A stretch of DNA of 64,000 nt from Penicillium oxalicum. Taxonomy: Eukaryota > Ascomycota > Eurotiomycetes > Eurotiales > Aspergillaceae. Location of the stretch: NCBI RefSeq assembly GCF_001723175.1, contig NC_064652.1:3596001-3660000 (forward strand), read 5' to 3'. Both the position numbers and the translations under genes were made by a program. Under the pieces are notes generated by a model. It worked only from the letters and a program-made list of their open reading frames with translations, was not told where the DNA came from and ran no database searches. This document shows, in pieces, positions 60,214 to 64,000 of the stretch. Every line of letters starts with the position of its first letter. The stretch's first letter is position 1.

Positions 60214-60656
60214 GATGCAACTGCTCGGAAGACGCGTCTTTCTCAGTGCCGGGGTTGGCTTGCATCATCATCGCCATCATTGCACCGGTCGAGCAAGCAG
60301 TTTGGGTCTTGAGGACGTGACCTCGTATTGATTCATGGCGAATGGAAGTGAACACTATGATTATGATTTGCATGGGAAACCAGCAATAAAAAAACAATAA
60401 ACAGCCATGAGCCTTACGATGATGAAATTACATACTACACATGAACGCATGAAATGAAATCATATCTCATTCTTTATATCCGCTAAACACTCAGAAGAAA
60501 ATGAAGGTCCAGCCCTGTGCCAGTTGAGGTTGTTCACTCTCTGGGTTAATAAGCAGAGTACAAGATGTACTTCCATGCAATCCTAGACATGACTTGCGCA
60601 CCTCAGACGAGGGCGCAAACACAAGATCCACGAGGTACGTCCCAGCAACAAGATCT
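60214..60656. other. Short intergenic between convergent genes
   Basis: 443 bp of AT-rich DNA with the 3' ends of the 61-residue gene (+) and the secreted-protein gene (-). Nothing else was seen. Confidence 0.6.
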
Positions 60657-61474
60657 TCAAACACCCAGTGCACCAACGGCCCTCTTCCAGTATGCCTTGC
60701 GGTCATCAGTCACCGTCGTACCCACACATTCACTAATATATCTCGACCACCCAGCTTCATCACCCTTTTGCAGCGCCGTCCGCACGTCACTCGAGCACTG
60801 AGTGGTCAAGAACCAGGCCCCCGACCCAAAATCATATGTCTCATTGGCCCGCAAGAGATCAAGCAGATCTGCCGGCGAATCCGACACCGAGGGAAGTTTC
60901 TCGGCCAGATCCGGTAGAGACGAGGCATATTTCTTGTTGAAGGTGGGAGATTGCATATCACGCGCTTAAAAAGGAGCCAAGTCAGTAAGAATATTCCCAC
61001 TTCCAAAAACCTCTCTCTCTTTGTATTTCCAACTTTTGGAAAGGGAGTTCTTCCTCGTAATATTTGTTTTTGTTCTCTCTCATTTTCCAAGAATGATTCC
61101 CTATCAAACTTACTTCCCTGCCCGGCCACCCCGGGGAAATGATTCTTATTATACTTGAAATCCCCACTCTCAAACGCCATCAAACTGACGATAGCAGCCT
61201 GCTCCGCCTTGCTGGTGACCTTGTAATTATCAAAGGACTGCGCCGTGTACTGCGCTGCGATCTTGGCGGTTGCGCATTCGCCTTCAGCGGGAGCATTGTC
61301 GCATGTATTTGCGTTGGGGGAGATGGTCAAGACTTGAGCCTCGGTGAGGGATGAGGCCGTATCGACTGCGGGTCTGTGGGTGGTTGGTTTGCGAAGGGGT
61401 TGGGCGCTGGCGCTGAAGTCGAGGGTGAGAGGGAGAATGAGTAGGAGGAGGGTGTGGGGGGTTGGAAGATGCAT
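60657..61474 (-). CDS. Secreted protein, possible lysozyme-like fold
   Basis: Exons on the minus strand are 61474-61114 and 60964-60657 (149-nt intron), giving 222 residues. A clear signal peptide (PTPHTLLLLILPLTLDFSASA) ends near residue 24. The mature part has paired cysteines (TCDN, GECATA, TTQCSS, SECVGT) suggesting two disulfides. The central segment AAIVSLMAFESGDFKYNKNHF, then PGVAGQGTRDMQSPTFNKKYA across the junction, contains an E-S-G glutamate context reminiscent of lysozyme and lytic-transglycosylase catalytic helices. That resemblance is by eye only. The end YDFGSGAWFLTTQC and GWSRYISECVGTTVTDDRKAYW is well ordered. I recall unnamed close relatives in Aspergillus; no characterised function. 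Confidence 0.85.
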
Positions 61475-61760
61475 AGTGTCTGGTTGGATGTGTCGATGGT
61501 GATATGGATGTTTGTGGGTTGGTAGGATAGGAGCTTGATCGAGAAAGAGAGAGAGAAAGGGAATAGCTCAAATAATTTGTCAGAAAGAGAAGAGCGATTG
61601 ATCAAGGGCTCGTCTAGGATCTATCTGGGGATGTGAGATGAGCCTGGGCGTCGGTGTGTCGAAGACTGCTGGTATGGTTGACGGTTTGGAAAAGTGTCGA
61701 TTGGATATCTATCCAGGATTGTGCAAAGGGAGTGCGATCAAAAGAGGATAAGCATCTTGG

Positions 61761-61767
61761 TTTTATA
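61761..61767 (-). promoter_or_regulatory. TATA-like element of the secreted-protein gene
   Basis: TATAAAA on the minus strand, about 290 bp upstream of the start codon at 61474. It would imply a leader of 200 nt or more. Confidence 0.35.
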
Positions 61768-63905
61768 GAGCTCTAGCCTGTAATAGTAAGGTAGTAGTAA
61801 GCCCTTATTAATGCCCCTTGGATTCCCCTTGGCTTGTCACCACACTCATCAGATGGCCCGGTAGGTGTCCATTGTAGTCGACCCTCCTCAGAACCATGCC
61901 CTGATCTACGCTCTCAATGAATACTTCCAATCAACTCGGATGTCCACCTTGCATCTTGGCGTGCTTCAGTCATTTCTTCCCCCATCAGAATGAGAAAGAA
62001 AATGCCCTACCTGAAACAAACCCCGCTTCATGCATGTTGATCTCTGCCCTATACGGAAGCAAAGAAAAAATGAATAAGAATAAGAATAAAATGATAAACA
62101 ATAAGGTTTCACGTCACCTTCTCTGTGATAATGTCAGCACGAGAGGGAATAAAAAGATCCATGACATGCTGAACAAAGGCGGGGTGAATGAATGACTGAA
62201 TGCAGAATGCATGATTGAATGGAGGGATGGACAAACTCCGACCTCTACTACTGTAGATAAAGGGTGGTTGGAGAATCCATGGATTCATCCTGTGACAACT
62301 TCAACTCGCAAGTCCAGCCTCATTACGTATTTTGTCGCGAAGAATGTAGCCGACACTCCATACAGAACAGAGAGAGACCTACAGAAGGGCTTGGGTCTGG
62401 TCTGGTCTGGTGTGCATCCCCACCCACACCCGTCTCCCTGAGGAATGCGGGTACTACCCACCACTCAGAAGCATCCATAATCGAAGTACTGCGTATGTAG
62501 TAATGTACGGTGGACGAGGTTCCTATATGGGATGGTAGATCTGGAAAATTATACGGTATTTCTTTTTCTATTCTCAAGCTGATTGGTTACTATAAAAAAA
62601 TGCACATGCACACATGCAAACTTACATCATCAGCCTCATGTCACATGTCATGTAGGAGCTATATGCATATAAAACTATATCTATGTAGTTCAGTGACATG
62701 CGATGCATGCTCTCAGTCTAGGTCCATCCTAGAGAGTCTACCACCTATATACTATCGGTAGGAAATATATTTCGCACTATCAGATGAAATTTTGTTATAC
62801 GAAACGGTCATCCATTTGAGTAAGGCTCGGCGGGATGTGATAAATAAGGAGGATCAGCGACCTAGTACCTAGACAGGTGCCTGTAGATGAAGAAGTGCAT
62901 CCACCGTCTGGGATCATTGTCTCCGGTAACCTCGACCGAGAGAGCTCTCCGGTCCTGTGAAGAAATTTGCATATTTGACAGTTCATTTGGGTTTTCCCCG
63001 GCCTCTTTTCTTGTGAACAAATGAAAGTAGAATAAACATCATTCCAATCACGTCTGTCTGATTCCATCGGCATATACTCATTCGTGTGCTAGGCCTACTA
63101 TTGCCTCAAGAGTGCTCCCGAAGCTTAGTCTTTTGCGCGCTCTTCCCCTCGGTGACGGGTCGGGAATAAAGCCCAGCTGTCCCGGACTGGACGCCACAAG
63201 TTGGCACTTATACGTATGGGTGAAGCCACATTAACACTCATTCTTCACATGCATACTCGAGTCTGAAAAGGCAATTCGTTGGGTTGGATCAGATATACAG
63301 TTTGGGCTATCTGTACACCTTGCATCCATTCACCATCTTAAGATGGAATCTCAAAGAATCCAATTCAAGCAAGTAATGAAAAGAAGGAAGCACTTTCATC
63401 AAATGAGTTGGTGATCTACCTTGATTGACTGCAAGTGCCTCGTTCTTCCAGCTTTCCCCAAAAAGCAAACTTGACGACCAAAAGAAAAAAAAACAAACCC
63501 GTCCAGTCACATTGGGTATAGGGGGCGACACAGGGAAACAACGCGAATCTAACCAAGGACACTCGTGAAGCTGAGATGCTCCATCGTAGGAGCCGTATAC
63601 CAGAAGGGTCTCGTTGACCAGTATCAAGCGAGGGTTGCGGAGAGCGCACCCAGGACGAAACCGAATCTGTCGATCAACAAGTGAGGCTTTGGTCATTCGA
63701 AACTCACCAGGTACATCACTCAATACGGAGGGCAAAAGCAGTGGAGGCCCAGTCCACAGCAGGCACGCCAGAGGAGAAAGGAAGAAATGTTCATTAAAAA
63801 AAGTGTCAACTGCTCCGGGTGTATGCTTGGTGTTGTCCCGGATCCGGCCGCGGGTGAACAAGACCAAAAGTACACCATGCATTCGCTGTAAAATACAAAT
63901 ATTTT

Positions 63906-63949
63906 CCCCGAGTCGGGGACCGAACCTCGAGTCGTTGGCTCGAGGTTCG
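63906..63949. repeat. Two adjacent hairpin-forming inverted repeats
   Basis: CCCCGA and TCGGGG (63906-63918) flank a single central base. Two bases later an 11-bp perfect inverted repeat (arms 63921-63931 and 63939-63949) encloses a 7-nt loop. The GGTTCG end and 7-nt loop recall tRNA arms, but no complete cloverleaf with matching acceptor stem could be drawn on either strand. Confidence 0.8.
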
Positions 63950-64000
63950 CAATCATGACCACAATCGAGGTCCACGCCAGGCAGATTCTCGAATCCGGAA

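Larger units (their letters stand above)
61475..64000. other. Right-end region without a supported gene
   Basis: The left 300 bp is the promoter of the secreted-protein gene. The rest is AT-rich up to about 63000, with many stop codons in all frames. A 222-codon minus-strand frame (63307-63975) lacks domain features and contains a phenylalanine run from a homopolymer. Near the edge lies a pair of hairpins (63906-63949). Confidence 0.5.

Noticed and set aside
63307..63975. 222-codon minus-strand frame at the right end
   Set aside because: It contains homopolymer-driven Phe runs and no recognised domain; more sequence to the right would be needed.

Overview
The window is nuclear DNA from a filamentous ascomycete, most likely of the order Eurotiales (Aspergillus/Penicillium type). 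The evidence is short GT-AG introns (mostly 58-180 nt), pyrimidine-rich leaders, and products that match Aspergillus-type proteins from memory: formate dehydrogenase, SepA-type formin, a six-exon actin gene and imidazoleglycerol-phosphate dehydratase. No rRNA, convincing tRNA, CRISPR array or intact transposon was seen. Splice sites were chosen by eye. Every multi-exon model below closes in frame, and each total length is an exact multiple of three.

Layout. 1-11 kb: NAD-dependent formate dehydrogenase (+), a small single-pass membrane protein (-), and the 1844-residue formin SepA (+). 12-14.2 kb: mitochondrial tRNA-modifying GTPase MSS1 (+), ending in a tiny last exon. 14.2-19.0 kb: gene-poor, with a 167-bp CTT microsatellite and two doubtful small ORFs. 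19-31.2 kb: a dense housekeeping block with Mediator MED6 (+), LOG-family phosphoribohydrolase (+), proteasome alpha-6 PRE5 (-), VPS55 (+), replication factor SLD7 (+), VPS68 (-) and Hsp70 exchange factor FES1 (-). 33-42.7 kb: actin (+), bifunctional purine enzyme ADE5,7 (-) and PET127 (+). 43.7-47.3 kb: a DHA2-type MFS transporter (-) and a DUF4188-like membrane protein (-); this is the only part with an accessory or secondary-metabolism flavour. 48.8-52.7 kb: a single-exon 1313-residue PH/LRR protein (-). 52.7-57 kb: gene-poor. 57-61.5 kb: a 154-residue two-segment membrane protein (-), hisB (+), a 61-residue conserved small protein (+) and a secreted 222-residue protein (-). 61.5-64 kb: no supported gene.

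Functional links. SepA nucleates actin filaments, and its substrate, actin, is encoded about 22 kb away. VPS55 and VPS68, whose yeast products form one endosomal complex, lie 3.3 kb apart with SLD7 between them. MSS1 and PET127 both serve mitochondrial RNA. PRE5 and FES1 belong to protein quality control. ADE5,7 and hisB serve purine and histidine synthesis.

I found no clear undescribed multi-gene system. The best leads are the paired 10-bp palindromes upstream of the MFS gene, the VPS55/VPS68 linkage, a family-defining C-terminal micro-exon in MSS1, and several small conserved proteins of unknown function that need splicing to be seen.
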